Notes: generated by a model not told the origin, from the sequence alone. 21,743 nt of DNA from CAYJAD01 sp964370675 (GCA_964370675.1 CAYJKC010000035.1:1-21743), one strand, 5' to 3'. Shown: positions 1 through 7,898, counted from the first letter of the stretch. Numbers and translations: made by a program.

Positions 1-55
1 GCGCCTCGACCTGCAACTTTGGCTTCCACATCCCCGTCGAAACCAATGCGCCCCC
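1..55 (-). ncRNA. ssrA: tmRNA (transfer-messenger RNA), 5' end only
   Basis: Read on the minus strand from position 55, the sequence opens with GGGGGCGCATTGG followed by TTTCGACGGGGAT and GAAGCC. This is the hallmark start of bacterial tmRNA: the acceptor-stem 5' strand, then the D-loop-like TTTCGACGGGGAT block. tmRNA works with SmpB to rescue ribosomes stalled on broken messages and tags the nascent peptide for proteolysis. Only the first 55 nt lie in the window. The tag-encoding frame, pseudoknots and 3' acceptor arm would be to the left. The 5' end is placed at the GGGGG run by family analogy; RNase P normally trims it. It lies 53 nt downstream of the VTT-family gene on the same strand. 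Confidence 0.88.
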
Positions 56-74
56 AATAAGTAAAGGGATAAAT

Positions 75-102
75 AATTTAATCACTTTGTTAAAAAAGGC
101 AA
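75..102 (-). promoter_or_regulatory. possible sigma-70 promoter of ssrA
   Basis: On the minus strand TTGCCT (102-97) is followed after 16 nt by TAAATT (80-75). This would start transcription some 10-15 nt before the mature tmRNA end at 55, which fits a short leader removed by RNase P. Both hexamers are imperfect matches in an A/T-rich stretch, so the call is weak. Confidence 0.33.
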
Positions 103-108
103 GAGTTA

Positions 109-780
109 TTATTCAGTAATAATATTAGATTCTTGTTTGTGTTTTTTATACTTAGCATAAATCCAATAACCAAGGCAGAGTGAAATAAGATAAAGCATTG
201 CACTATAAATAGAATTGCTAGAGTTGTTTAACTGTAATCCACTGCCCATCATGGCAAAAATGAAATTTTGAGCAGTAAATCCAATAATTGACCCCCCAAG
301 AAAGGATTTAGCCGGAATAGCGCTAATGCCTGCTAAAAAATTAGTTATGAAATTACTTCCTAAGGGAACAATACGCAAAACAAGACTTAGCAAGAAAGGT
401 GATTGACAAATAAAGTCGTTAAACCCTGCAAGTTTATGACCGTATTTATTATGTATCCACGCTTGACCCATAAAGCGCGCATAGCTAAAGCAAAGGATAC
501 AAGCAAATGCTGTGCCTATGGTAGCAAATAATGTTCCTTGCCACAAACCAAATACATATCCGCCAGCAAAACTACAAATTTGACGCGGAACGCCCATAGC
601 AATAAATACTGTGATGACAGTTATATAAATCAATATACCTTCTATGCCTTTATGTCGTACATGTTCATTAACCCATTGTTCCATGGATGCTTGATCAAAA
701 TCAAATATAATCCATATAAAAATGGCAAAAACCATGTAAAACATAATGGACAAAAGACGAAAAACATGTTTTATATTCAT
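109..780 (-). CDS. TVP38/TMEM64 (VTT, DedA-like) family membrane protein
   Basis: This 223-residue polytopic inner-membrane protein belongs to the VTT (SNARE-associated/DedA-like) superfamily, by motif recognition. An N-terminal membrane segment lies at about 8-27 and another at 46-63. The family's re-entrant-loop block, with PRQICSFAGGYVFG around residues 65-78, is followed by a G-rich helix (82-100). The second conserved block, LRIVPLGSNFITNFLAG, is at 135-151, and a final segment is at 192-209. The tail is lysine-rich and probably cytoplasmic. VTT proteins are linked to membrane lipid (undecaprenyl phosphate or phospholipid) translocation and membrane homeostasis; the substrate of this one is unknown. 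The ATG at 780 overlaps the TGA of the upstream small membrane protein (ATGA), and no Shine-Dalgarno is visible, so translation is probably coupled. ssrA follows downstream. Confidence 0.85.
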   Translation of the reverse strand: MNIKHVFRLLSIMFYMVFAIFIWIIFDFDQASMEQWVNEHVRHKGIEGILIYITVITVFIAMGVPRQICSFAGGYVFGLWQGTLFATIGTAFACILCFSYARFMGQAWIHNKYGHKLAGFNDFICQSPFLLSLVLRIVPLGSNFITNFLAGISAIPAKSFLGGSIIGFTAQNFIFAMMGSGLQLNNSSNSIYSAMLYLISLCLGYWIYAKYKKHKQESNIITE

Positions 781-1031
781 TGCTTAGATTTATGTATCCA
801 AAGTAGTGGTAAAATGAGCAATTCACCTAAGAACAAAAAAATATCACTATCCACATACGCCACAATACACAAACAACATGCACCCAAAATAGGTATGAAA
901 AATGAAGAGGCTGGGCGAATATAAAAATAGGCTTGAAAAAGTATACCCATTATAAGTAATAATGGTCCCATATAAAGATTCCAGTGCAAATACGAAAGCA
1001 TAAATTTATCATAATCTACATATATAGGCAT
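777..1031 (-). CDS. small membrane protein of unknown function, coupled to the VTT protein
   Basis: An 84-residue hydrophobic protein if it starts at the ATG at 1031. A TTG at 1043 would add four residues. Neither start has a good Shine-Dalgarno, so the start is uncertain. Three membrane-spanning stretches are apparent, roughly LYMGPLLLIMGILFQAYFYI, SFFIPILGACCLCIVAYV and IFLFLGELLILPLLWI, ending in a basic HKSKQ tail. The stop codon overlaps the ATG of the VTT-family gene by four bases, a typical coupled arrangement that suggests a shared task in the membrane. I do not recognise the family. It is A/T-rich like its neighbours, and the coupling plus hydrophobic pattern argue that it is real. 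Confidence 0.6.
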   Translation of the reverse strand: MPIYVDYDKFMLSYLHWNLYMGPLLLIMGILFQAYFYIRPASSFFIPILGACCLCIVAYVDSDIFLFLGELLILPLLWIHKSKQ

Positions 1032-1096
1032 TGCAAATTGCAAAATGAGGCTTATATTGAGAAGATAATTTTAGTATCTATTATATTACATCTTTT

Positions 1097-1102
1097 TATA
1101 AT
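1097..1102 (+). promoter_or_regulatory. possible -10 element of hslU
   Basis: A perfect TATAAT lies 55 nt before the hslU ATG in the divergent spacer. The expected -35 position holds no good hexamer, and no CIRCE-type inverted repeat is visible. The region is A/T-rich, so chance is possible. Confidence 0.3.
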
Positions 1103-1157
1103 AAATTTCATAGAGATATGATTTTTTGTATTTTATAAAATAAATTTTGGAGAGAAT

Positions 1158-2474
1158 ATGATTACCCTAACTCCTCGTGAAGTAGTAGCTGAACTTGATA
1201 AATACATTGTAGGGCAAGAACAGGCTAAAAAAATGGTGGCTGTAGCTGTGCGTAATAGATGGCGCAGAAGCATGTTAGCTCCAGAGCTTCGAGATGAAGT
1301 TGCCCCCAAAAATATTATTATGATGGGTCCAACCGGTGTTGGTAAAACAGAAATTGCCCGCAGATTAGCTAAGTTATGCGGTGTTCCATTTGTGAAAGTT
1401 GAGGCTACAAAATTTACGGAAGTGGGCTATGTCGGGCGTGATGTAGAATCCATGGTGCGTGACCTCATGGAAATTAGTATTAATATTGTACGCGAAGAAG
1501 AAAATACACGTGTAAAAGAAGCTGCTGAAGCTGCAGCAGAATCACGTTTGATAGATTTATTGTTGCCGGCATCATTTGGCACAGATGGCAGCAGAGATAG
1601 CACACGTGAAAAATTACGCCAACAATTACGCCAAGGTTTTTTAGATGATCGTGAAGTAGAAATGGAAGTTTTAGAACAAACCGGTCCTAGCATTGATATT
1701 TTTGCAATTCCCGGCATGGAAGGAATGGGAACACAAGTAAAAGATATGTTTGGTAAAGCTTTTCCACCAAAGCCCAAAAAACGCAAAATGAAAATTGGGC
1801 AAGCCTTTCATGTGCTTGTGCAAGAAGAATCTAATAAGCTTGTAGATGAAGACTCTTTGATGGATAGAGCGCGTGAGCGGGTCGAGCAAGGTGGCATTAT
1901 CTTTATAGATGAGATTGACAAAATTGCTAGTACTTCTTCAGCGCGATCTTCTGACATTTCTCGCGAAGGTGTGCAGCGTGACTTATTACCCATTGTGGAG
2001 GGTAGCGCTGTTAATACCAAGTACGGTATGATTAAAACTGATCATATTTTATTTATTGCAGCAGGTGCTTTTCATTTTAGTAAGCCATCTGACTTAATAC
2101 CTGAATTACAAGGTCGCTTCCCACTGCGAGTGGAATTGCAAGCCCTTGGTCGAGCAGAATTTTTGCGCATTTTGACTGAACCTGATAATGCTTTAACTCG
2201 TCAATACATGGCATTACTTGAAACAGAAGGCGTAAAAATTACCTATACTGACGATGGTTTAGAAGAAATAGCCAGCTTTGCTGAAGAAACGAATACTCAA
2301 ACAGAAAATATTGGTGCTAGGCGTTTATATACTATTATGGAGAAAATATTAGCAGATATTTCATTTGAAGCGCCAGAAAAAGCAGGCTCTGAATTGGTTG
2401 TTGATAAAGCCTATGTTGAAGCACATTTAGAAGATGTAAGAGTTGATAAAGATCTAACCCGTTATATTTTATAA
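1158..2474 (+). CDS. hslU: ATP-dependent protease ATPase subunit HslU
   Basis: A full-length (438 aa) HslU, the AAA+ unfoldase that feeds substrates to the HslV peptidase in the cytoplasm. Walker A GPTGVGKT is at 57-64 and the pore-loop GYVG at 90-93. The intermediate (I) domain covers roughly 110-243. Walker B IIFIDEIDK is at 247-255 and the sensor-1 region HILFIAAGAF at 297-306. The arginine-finger neighbourhood LQGRFPLRVEL is at 318-328 and sensor-2 NIGARRLYTIME at 384-395. The C-terminus ends DLTRYIL, the tail that in this family inserts into HslV to activate it. The start is supported by GGAG (1149-1152) just upstream. hslV, often the preceding gene in other bacteria, is not adjacent here: the upstream gene is divergent and unrelated. 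No terminator is visible before menA. Confidence 0.97.
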   Translation: MITLTPREVVAELDKYIVGQEQAKKMVAVAVRNRWRRSMLAPELRDEVAPKNIIMMGPTGVGKTEIARRLAKLCGVPFVKVEATKFTEVGYVGRDVESMVRDLMEISINIVREEENTRVKEAAEAAAESRLIDLLLPASFGTDGSRDSTREKLRQQLRQGFLDDREVEMEVLEQTGPSIDIFAIPGMEGMGTQVKDMFGKAFPPKPKKRKMKIGQAFHVLVQEESNKLVDEDSLMDRARERVEQGGIIFIDEIDKIASTSSARSSDISREGVQRDLLPIVEGSAVNTKYGMIKTDHILFIAAGAFHFSKPSDLIPELQGRFPLRVELQALGRAEFLRILTEPDNALTRQYMALLETEGVKITYTDDGLEEIASFAEETNTQTENIGARRLYTIMEKILADISFEAPEKAGSELVVDKAYVEAHLEDVRVDKDLTRYIL

Positions 2475-2510
2475 ATAAAAAAGTTAACGCATTGCTTTAA
2501 TAGTGTGGAT

Positions 2511-2541
2511 TTGACTTTTATGTTAATTCTATGTTTAGTAT
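2511..2541 (+). promoter_or_regulatory. possible sigma-70 promoter of menA
   Basis: TTGACT (2511-2516) is a near-consensus -35. The best -10 candidate, TAGTAT (2536-2541), follows after a long 19-nt spacer, about 20 nt before the menA ATG. Its presence would make menA at least partly independent of hslU. The spacer length keeps confidence low. Confidence 0.38.
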
Positions 2542-2560
2542 AAATTAAAGAATTATAAGC

Positions 2561-3466
2561 ATGAAAAATACCATTAAAGCGTGGATATGCGCCATGCGTC
2601 CACGCACTTTGCCACTTTCATTATCAGTCATTTTTTTGGGATCTGGCCTTGCGGCAACGCAAGGTATGTTTTCTTGGTCTATTTTAATTTTTACTGTTAT
2701 AATAGGTGTTTTACTACAAACACTTTCTGATTTTGCCAATGATTATGGTGATGCCAAAAATAATTTAGATGGGGCAGATAGGGTTGGTCCAACACGTACA
2801 GTGTCATCTGGTGCCATTCGTCCTAAGCATATGCTTTATGGCATTTACTTAGTTATTGGCTTAATTATTATTAATGGATTTTTATTGTTCAAACTTAGCT
2901 TTGCAGATAATGCATTAAAGTGGTTGATTTTTTCTGCATTACTTTGCTTTGCCATATGGGCTGCCATATCTTATACTATGGGTAAAAAACCATATGGATA
3001 TAGAGCTAGGGGAGATTATTATGTATTTATTTTCTTTGGACTTGTATCGGTTTTAGGCTCTTATTATCTTTACACTGGTTCTTTTATAAATGCTCCTTTT
3101 CTACCTGCCATTGCTGCTGGTTTATGGGCGACTGCTGTACTTAATATTAATAATACTAGAGATATGGTAGGAGATGAAAAAAATGGCAAATATACCATAG
3201 CAATAAGGCTTGGAGCTAAAGGAGCTAGGCTTTATCAAGTTGCTTTAGTTAGTGGTGGGGCTTTGCTTTGGATAACTTACTTAATGGATAACTTTAAGCT
3301 TTATGCATTACTCTTAATGCTTTTTAGCATACCTCTGATTAAGAGTACACATACAGTTTTTAGTAACTACGATTCAAGTGTATTAGATAAACAGTTAAAA
3401 ATTACTGCCTTGAGCATCTCACTTTTTCATATAATTATGGCTATATGCTTGCCACAAATTGTATAA
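2561..3466 (+). CDS. menA: 1,4-dihydroxy-2-naphthoate polyprenyltransferase (UbiA family, MenA)
   Basis: A 301-residue integral membrane prenyltransferase that attaches the isoprenoid tail to dihydroxynaphthoate in menaquinone synthesis. The N-terminus AMRPRTLPLSLSVIFLGSGLA (residues 11-31) is typical of MenA. The first Asp-rich prenyl-diphosphate/Mg motif NDYGDAKNNLDGADR lies at 60-74. The second, NNTRDMVGDEKNGK, is at 197-210 and runs into YTIAIRLG, the MenA form of the UbiA signature. About eight membrane helices separate and follow these blocks, matching the usual topology and length (about 300 aa). An ATG start with a weak AAAG upstream was chosen because it gives the conserved N-terminus. 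The gene converges on the hybrid kinase with only 3 nt between stop codons. A related UbiA enzyme of the futalosine route (MqnP-type) is a possible alternative that neighbours here cannot exclude. Confidence 0.88.
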   Translation: MKNTIKAWICAMRPRTLPLSLSVIFLGSGLAATQGMFSWSILIFTVIIGVLLQTLSDFANDYGDAKNNLDGADRVGPTRTVSSGAIRPKHMLYGIYLVIGLIIINGFLLFKLSFADNALKWLIFSALLCFAIWAAISYTMGKKPYGYRARGDYYVFIFFGLVSVLGSYYLYTGSFINAPFLPAIAAGLWATAVLNINNTRDMVGDEKNGKYTIAIRLGAKGARLYQVALVSGGALLWITYLMDNFKLYALLLMLFSIPLIKSTHTVFSNYDSSVLDKQLKITALSISLFHIIMAICLPQIV

Positions 3467-3469
3467 AAA

Positions 3470-5947
3470 TTATTTTTTATTAATCCAATAATCAAGCGTA
3501 GCGTATAAAATATTAGGCACAATAGGTTTGGTTATGTGGTCATTCATGCCACTTTTTAGGCTTTTTTCTTTATCTCCAGTCATAGCATGAGCAGACATGG
3601 CAACAATGGGAATATGCTCAAACTTACTATTCTGACGTATAGCTTGTGTGGCAGTAAGACCATCCATGATTGGCATTTGAATATCCATAAGGACTAAATC
3701 ATAGGAAGAATTATTTAGCATATCAATAGCTTCTTGCCCATTGTTAGCAATATCTAATGTATAACCTACACTTTGTAAAAGTTCTTCTGCTATAATTTGA
3801 TTAATTTGATTATCTTCAACTAAGAGTAAGTGGCCGGAATAAGACTTGCTTTCGTCAAGTTGCGAAATATCTATTGGTGAAGTATTTTCACTTTCTTCAT
3901 CTGCAACCTCAAACTTTGCATTAAAGCAAAATGTAGAACCTTGACCCACTTCACTTTCAACCCAAATTTGACCTTGCATCATTTCCACAATATTTTTTGA
4001 TATGGCAAGCCCAAGTCCGGTACCGCCATATTTTCTGGTAACAGATGTATCTGCTTGCATAAATGCTGTAAAGAGATGTTGTGTTTGTTCTTCACTAAGT
4101 CCAATACCAGTATCTACTACTTTAAAACTACAATTTAACTTACTTTCGTCTTCTCTTGTGCATTGCATATGAACTTTGACACTACCTTGGCTTGTAAATT
4201 TAATAGCATTACTTACAAGGTTAAGTAAGACTTGCTTTAAGCGCAATGGATCACCGAGTAGAGTAGTATTAGATAAATCACACTGCTCAATTGTATATTC
4301 AATGCCTTTTTCTTCAGCTACGTGCCTTAAAAGACTTTCAAGCTCTAAACAAATATCATATAAGGTAAAAGATGTTACCTCCATTTCTAGTTTGCCAGCT
4401 TCAATTTTAGAAAAATCTAGAATATCATTGATGATACGCAATAATTCTTTAGTAGAAAACAAAGCTTTGTGCAGATAGTTTGCTTGAACTGCATCAAGCT
4501 TGGTGGCAGATAATATGTGCAATAAGCCCAATATGCCATTCATGGGAGTACGTATTTCGTGGCTCATATTGGCTAAAAACTCACTCTTAGCCATGGCACT
4601 TTTTTCTGCAGCAACCTTAGACATTTCAACTTCACTAAGTAACTTTTTTGTTTCGCGTAAATCAAACACATAACCAATGTAAATTTCTTCATATTCTGTA
4701 TTTGCACGAACTACTGTAAGGTCAGTTGGTAAGGCTTCATTATCAGCAGTGAAAATCACTAACTCAAAGTTGCTGTACCCATGCTGTTTAGCTGCGGTCA
4801 TTTTTTCTGCAACTAAAAGAGCGGTTTCTTGCCCATTTGGTTGATATTCAGGAAGATATTGGGACAGTGTTTCAATATATTCTTGCTTTATGGGAATATT
4901 CATAAGTTCAAGAGCTTTGTCATTACAATCAATTAGTTTGAAATCTGCATCAAGTAGGTGAATACCCATGGGTATACCATTTAATATAGCTTCAGCACGT
5001 TTTTCTGCAATTTTAGCCCTTTGAACATTTTCCTCTATCTTTCTCATGTCCGTTAAATAACCAATAGCAACAAATTCACCATTATGCATGGTACGAATGC
5101 CTTGAATTTGGGTAGGCAGTGGCTTACCTTCAATGCATTTGCCCATCCAAGAACATTGAGTAGAGCCTTCTAAAAATGTTTTTTGAATTTCCTTTTGCAT
5201 TTTTTCAATGGAAGGTACTCCATCAGGTTGAAATTCCGGCACTAACTTATGAAAATTTTCAATAAATTCATGGCTTTCATTCAAGCCATAAGTTATAGCT
5301 AGGGCCTTATTGCAGTGGACAAGATTACCGCGCTGATCCCAAATAAGAGTACCTAAAGGACTTTGATCAAGCATAATTTGTGAATATTCCGTTGATTGAC
5401 GTAATTTTTCTACACTTTGATGCAATTCTCGTTGGTCCTTTAAGAAAGAAAGTATAACTAATTCACCATATAAAGTGCAACGCACAAGGGTTATTTCTAA
5501 TTGAATTTCCTGACCATTGGCATCGAGCTGAACCCAAGGCTTGCGTAAATAACCTTTTTCAAAAGTTTCAGATAAATATCTCATACCTAAGTCAACAGAT
5601 TTTTCACCATTTGGTTGATACTCAGGATGACACTTAGTAAAATTATCAATAAAATCTTGTGGTTTTTCAAAACCAAAAATACGTGCAGTTTCTAAATTTG
5701 CATCTATTAGAACTTTGTCCTTAGACCATAATTGAATGGGCATAGGTACATTATCCATCGTAACTTGTAAGCGTTCATTACAAAATTTAAGATCTTCCTT
5801 GGTGTTTTGTAATTCTTCTTTAATATAGGAAAGTTTTGATTCAAGAAGGGCAATAGTATTGCTTTTTTGCTCAAGCTCAGCTTTGAGCAAATTATATTCT
5901 TCAAATGATACAGTAGACATTGGTGACTCAGAAATATTTTTCTTCAT
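3470..5947 (-). CDS. cytoplasmic hybrid sensor histidine kinase with three PAS-like repeats and a receiver domain
   Basis: An 825-residue protein from the ATG at 5947; an in-frame TTG at 5956 would add MNN. Residue numbers here count from that TTG. No membrane helices or signal peptide are seen, so it should sense an internal cue. A coiled coil at about 20-62 is followed by three tandem PAS-like units. Each carries PE(Y/F)QP(N/D)G, at residues 111, 240 and 369, an exact period of 129. Then come a HisKA domain with phospho-acceptor His466 (NMSHEIRTPMNG), and a HATPase domain with Asn583 (NLVSNAIKFT), DTGIGL 615-620 and GGTGLGLAISKN 644-655. The C-terminal receiver has acidic VEDN at 713-716, phospho-Asp758 (LMDIQMPIMDG) and Lys810. 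All catalytic residues are intact. No partner regulator or output gene is adjacent. No Shine-Dalgarno is evident, so the start is uncertain. It is the only gene that could follow the pseudouridine synthase in a transcript (96-nt gap). Confidence 0.93.
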   Translation of the reverse strand: MKKNISESPMSTVSFEEYNLLKAELEQKSNTIALLESKLSYIKEELQNTKEDLKFCNERLQVTMDNVPMPIQLWSKDKVLIDANLETARIFGFEKPQDFIDNFTKCHPEYQPNGEKSVDLGMRYLSETFEKGYLRKPWVQLDANGQEIQLEITLVRCTLYGELVILSFLKDQRELHQSVEKLRQSTEYSQIMLDQSPLGTLIWDQRGNLVHCNKALAITYGLNESHEFIENFHKLVPEFQPDGVPSIEKMQKEIQKTFLEGSTQCSWMGKCIEGKPLPTQIQGIRTMHNGEFVAIGYLTDMRKIEENVQRAKIAEKRAEAILNGIPMGIHLLDADFKLIDCNDKALELMNIPIKQEYIETLSQYLPEYQPNGQETALLVAEKMTAAKQHGYSNFELVIFTADNEALPTDLTVVRANTEYEEIYIGYVFDLRETKKLLSEVEMSKVAAEKSAMAKSEFLANMSHEIRTPMNGILGLLHILSATKLDAVQANYLHKALFSTKELLRIINDILDFSKIEAGKLEMEVTSFTLYDICLELESLLRHVAEEKGIEYTIEQCDLSNTTLLGDPLRLKQVLLNLVSNAIKFTSQGSVKVHMQCTREDESKLNCSFKVVDTGIGLSEEQTQHLFTAFMQADTSVTRKYGGTGLGLAISKNIVEMMQGQIWVESEVGQGSTFCFNAKFEVADEESENTSPIDISQLDESKSYSGHLLLVEDNQINQIIAEELLQSVGYTLDIANNGQEAIDMLNNSSYDLVLMDIQMPIMDGLTATQAIRQNSKFEHIPIVAMSAHAMTGDKEKSLKSGMNDHITKPIVPNILYATLDYWINKK

Positions 5948-6043
5948 ATTATTCAAAATTATTAATAATTATATGGTGTTTAACCAATCTGGTGAGTATA
6001 TACATCTTACTCTTATAAAAGTCTACATCTACACAGCCAAATC

Positions 6044-6841
6044 TCACATTTTAGTAGTTATTAAAGATTGAATTTCAGCATTATTTAGTTCGCGCACATC
6101 CCCAGCCTTTAAATCACCTAATAATACAGGTCCTTGAGCTATGCGGATAAGCTTAAATATAGTTAAACCTAAATCACGACACATACGCCTAATTTGCCTA
6201 TTAATACCCTGACTTAGAGTCATTTCTAAAAGAGTTGTGCTGGTATTTTGATTAGGGGGGCGCACAACACTAACATCAACAGGTGCAAGTTCTTCGCCTT
6301 CCTTTAAGGTCATACCACTTTGCATCGTTTTAAGCATTTCTAAGCTTACTTCTTCACGTACAAGCACTCGGTATGTTTTAGTAAGGTGATTGCTTGGGTG
6401 CGCTAATTTTTGAGCAAATTCACCATCATCTGTTAAAATTAATAGCCCCTCAGAAAAGTAATCTAAACGACCCACACTAAAGAGACGTTTATTTTTCCAT
6501 TTTTCAGGTAAAATATCAAAAATCGTACTGCGTCCTTCAGGGTCATAAGCGGTGCACATGGTTTGCACTGGTTTATGCAACATTAAATAATAACGCTTGG
6601 CATTGCGTACAATTTCTTGCTCATTAACCTTAAGATTATCATTAGGTAAGACTTTATACGCTAAGTCTGTTATTAGATTTCCATTAACATAAACCTTGCC
6701 GGCAATAATTAATTCTTCAGCTTTGCGCCTTGAGCAAATGCCAGCATCTGCCAAGGCCTTGTTAATGCGCACAGATGTAGTAGTTGTTGTATTTATGGAT
6801 TGATTTTTATCCTGTGTCACTATGGACTTTTTTGAGGGCAT
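6044..6841 (-). CDS. RsuA/RluB-family rRNA pseudouridine synthase
   Basis: A 265-residue enzyme that isomerises a specific uridine in ribosomal RNA to pseudouridine. After a polar, Thr-rich N-terminal tail (1-23), an S4 RNA-binding domain spans about 24-80 (RINKALADAGICSRRKAEEL). The catalytic domain follows, with the family signature GRLDYFSEGLLILTDDG at 124-140, catalytic Asp127, and the C-terminal INRQIRRMCRDLG block. The usual Thr/Asn of GRLDxxTxGLL is replaced by Phe-Ser, a mild variation. Order and length fit RluB best (23S rRNA, helix 90 region), but RsuA, RluE and RluF share this layout and the target cannot be read from sequence alone. The ATG at 6841 is supported by AGGAG (complement of 6848-6852). 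The kinase gene lies 96 nt downstream. Confidence 0.9.
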   Translation of the reverse strand: MPSKKSIVTQDKNQSINTTTTTSVRINKALADAGICSRRKAEELIIAGKVYVNGNLITDLAYKVLPNDNLKVNEQEIVRNAKRYYLMLHKPVQTMCTAYDPEGRSTIFDILPEKWKNKRLFSVGRLDYFSEGLLILTDDGEFAQKLAHPSNHLTKTYRVLVREEVSLEMLKTMQSGMTLKEGEELAPVDVSVVRPPNQNTSTTLLEMTLSQGINRQIRRMCRDLGLTIFKLIRIAQGPVLLGDLKAGDVRELNNAEIQSLITTKM

Positions 6842-6933
6842 TTTAAGCTCCTAAATATTTTTTTAGATATTACACGTCATATTTTTGTAATTACAAGCTG
6901 GTGCTAAGCGTAATCACATCAAGAATAAGTAAA

Positions 6934-6962
6934 ATTATAATATGCAATGGACAAAAACAAAA
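6934..6962 (-). promoter_or_regulatory. possible promoter of the pseudouridine synthase gene
   Basis: On the minus strand TATAAT (6939-6934) is preceded at 17 nt by TTTTGT (6962-6957), about 95 nt before the ATG at 6841. The -10 is perfect and the -35 is poor. Confidence 0.33.
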
Positions 6963-7111
6963 GCGGCAATATGTCTATAAAAAATGTTCATGTTGTATTG
7001 TGCATAATCACTTAAGATAAAAAGAAATCATCTTTATAAAAGTTTACATAATTATCATTATGGGACAAAAAGATTTAATATTATATAATTGTGTAACAAT
7101 CATATTGACCC

Positions 7112-7120
7112 TGCTATGCT
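7112..7120 (+). promoter_or_regulatory. possible extended -10 promoter of the RdgC-like/recN cluster
   Basis: TGCTATGCT reads as an extended -10 (TGn plus TATGCT), a type that can act without a good -35. It lies about 155 nt upstream of the first gene, so a leader of about 150 nt would be implied. Confidence 0.3.
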
Positions 7121-7274
7121 CTTTTTAAGCCATTTAAAATGAATTTATGTGTCTTATTATATTTTGCTAAAATATCTTCATGTCCACGCTTGCCATGAGT
7201 TCAAGCACAACGTATAAACATCAAATCAAGTTTAATGTTAAATATGATTTTAGCTATCTCATAAAGGAGTTTGC

Positions 7275-7895
7275 ATGGGATTTTTAAGTGCGTCGTGTAG
7301 TTTTACACGTTTTCGTATTATTGATGATATTCCACAAGATTTGTGGTCACAAATACCAGATAAATTAAAGCAATTTGCTTTTCAAGACATAGATGATATG
7401 CCTATAGAGCGTGCGCATGGCTGGACTTGTTTTGAAGATATGCTTGATATGCAATGGCAAACTGCTCCACCACAAAAAGGCGCATACATAGTGTTTTCAT
7501 TGCGTTTAGATACAAGACGCATACCTGCTGGAGTTATCAAAAAACATTTTGCTCTAGCTATGCGTGATGAAAAACAAAGTCTGCATGAACAAAATAAAAA
7601 ATTTATTAGTCGTGAGCGCAAAAAAGAACTTAAAGAGCAAGTAATCATACGCTTGCGAAGTCGTTTTTTGCCTGTACCAGCAGAATTTAATGTAATTTGG
7701 GCAACCGATAGCAACTATATTTGGTTTGCTTCAACTCAAGGTAAGATGATTGATATGTTTACAGAATATTTTACTCAGACTTTTGATTTACACCTTGAAC
7801 AAATGATACCTTACAACCTTGCCATGAGTATGTTAGATGAGGCTTCTTTAAGCCATCTTGACCGCCTTGAGCCTACCCACTTTGCTACGGAGTAA
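7275..7895 (+). CDS. RdgC-like protein, N-terminal/central part (recombination-associated)
   Basis: A 206-residue soluble protein with a perfect AGGAG at 7265-7269 before the ATG. The central part recalls RdgC, the ring-shaped dsDNA-binding protein that modulates RecA. LRLDTRRIPAGVIKK (76-90) and the charged helix ISRERKKELKEQV (111-123) lead into a domain containing FLPVPAEFNVIWATDSNYIW (131-150). That order follows the RdgC pattern of IPxxVVK, a Lys/Glu-rich helix, LLPRAF and a W-D turn, from memory. E. coli RdgC is about 303 aa. This protein ends near where the RdgC C-terminal lobe would begin, and the next gene appears to supply that lobe. The two are only 3 nt apart. The RdgC link is motif-level inference, not a database hit. 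Confidence 0.7.
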   Translation: MGFLSASCSFTRFRIIDDIPQDLWSQIPDKLKQFAFQDIDDMPIERAHGWTCFEDMLDMQWQTAPPQKGAYIVFSLRLDTRRIPAGVIKKHFALAMRDEKQSLHEQNKKFISRERKKELKEQVIIRLRSRFLPVPAEFNVIWATDSNYIWFASTQGKMIDMFTEYFTQTFDLHLEQMIPYNLAMSMLDEASLSHLDRLEPTHFATE

Positions 7896-7898
7896 ATT

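Larger units (their letters stand above)
6842..7274. other. 433-nt A/T-rich divergent intergenic region
   Basis: This spacer separates the minus-strand pseudouridine synthase from the plus-strand RdgC-like cluster and should hold promoters for both. It contains TATAAT on the minus strand (6939-6934) and an extended -10 (TGCTATGCT) on the plus strand at 7112-7120. A Fur-box-like half-site AATTATCATTATG is at 7050-7062. No convincing small ORF, RNA gene or terminator was found. It is larger than any other gap in the window. Confidence 0.6.

Noticed and set aside
538..924. Plus-strand open frame of 128 codons
   Set aside because: Lies antisense to the VTT gene and the small membrane protein; its translation is Asn/Lys/Tyr-rich with no domain and no ribosome site, so it is a shadow of the real genes.
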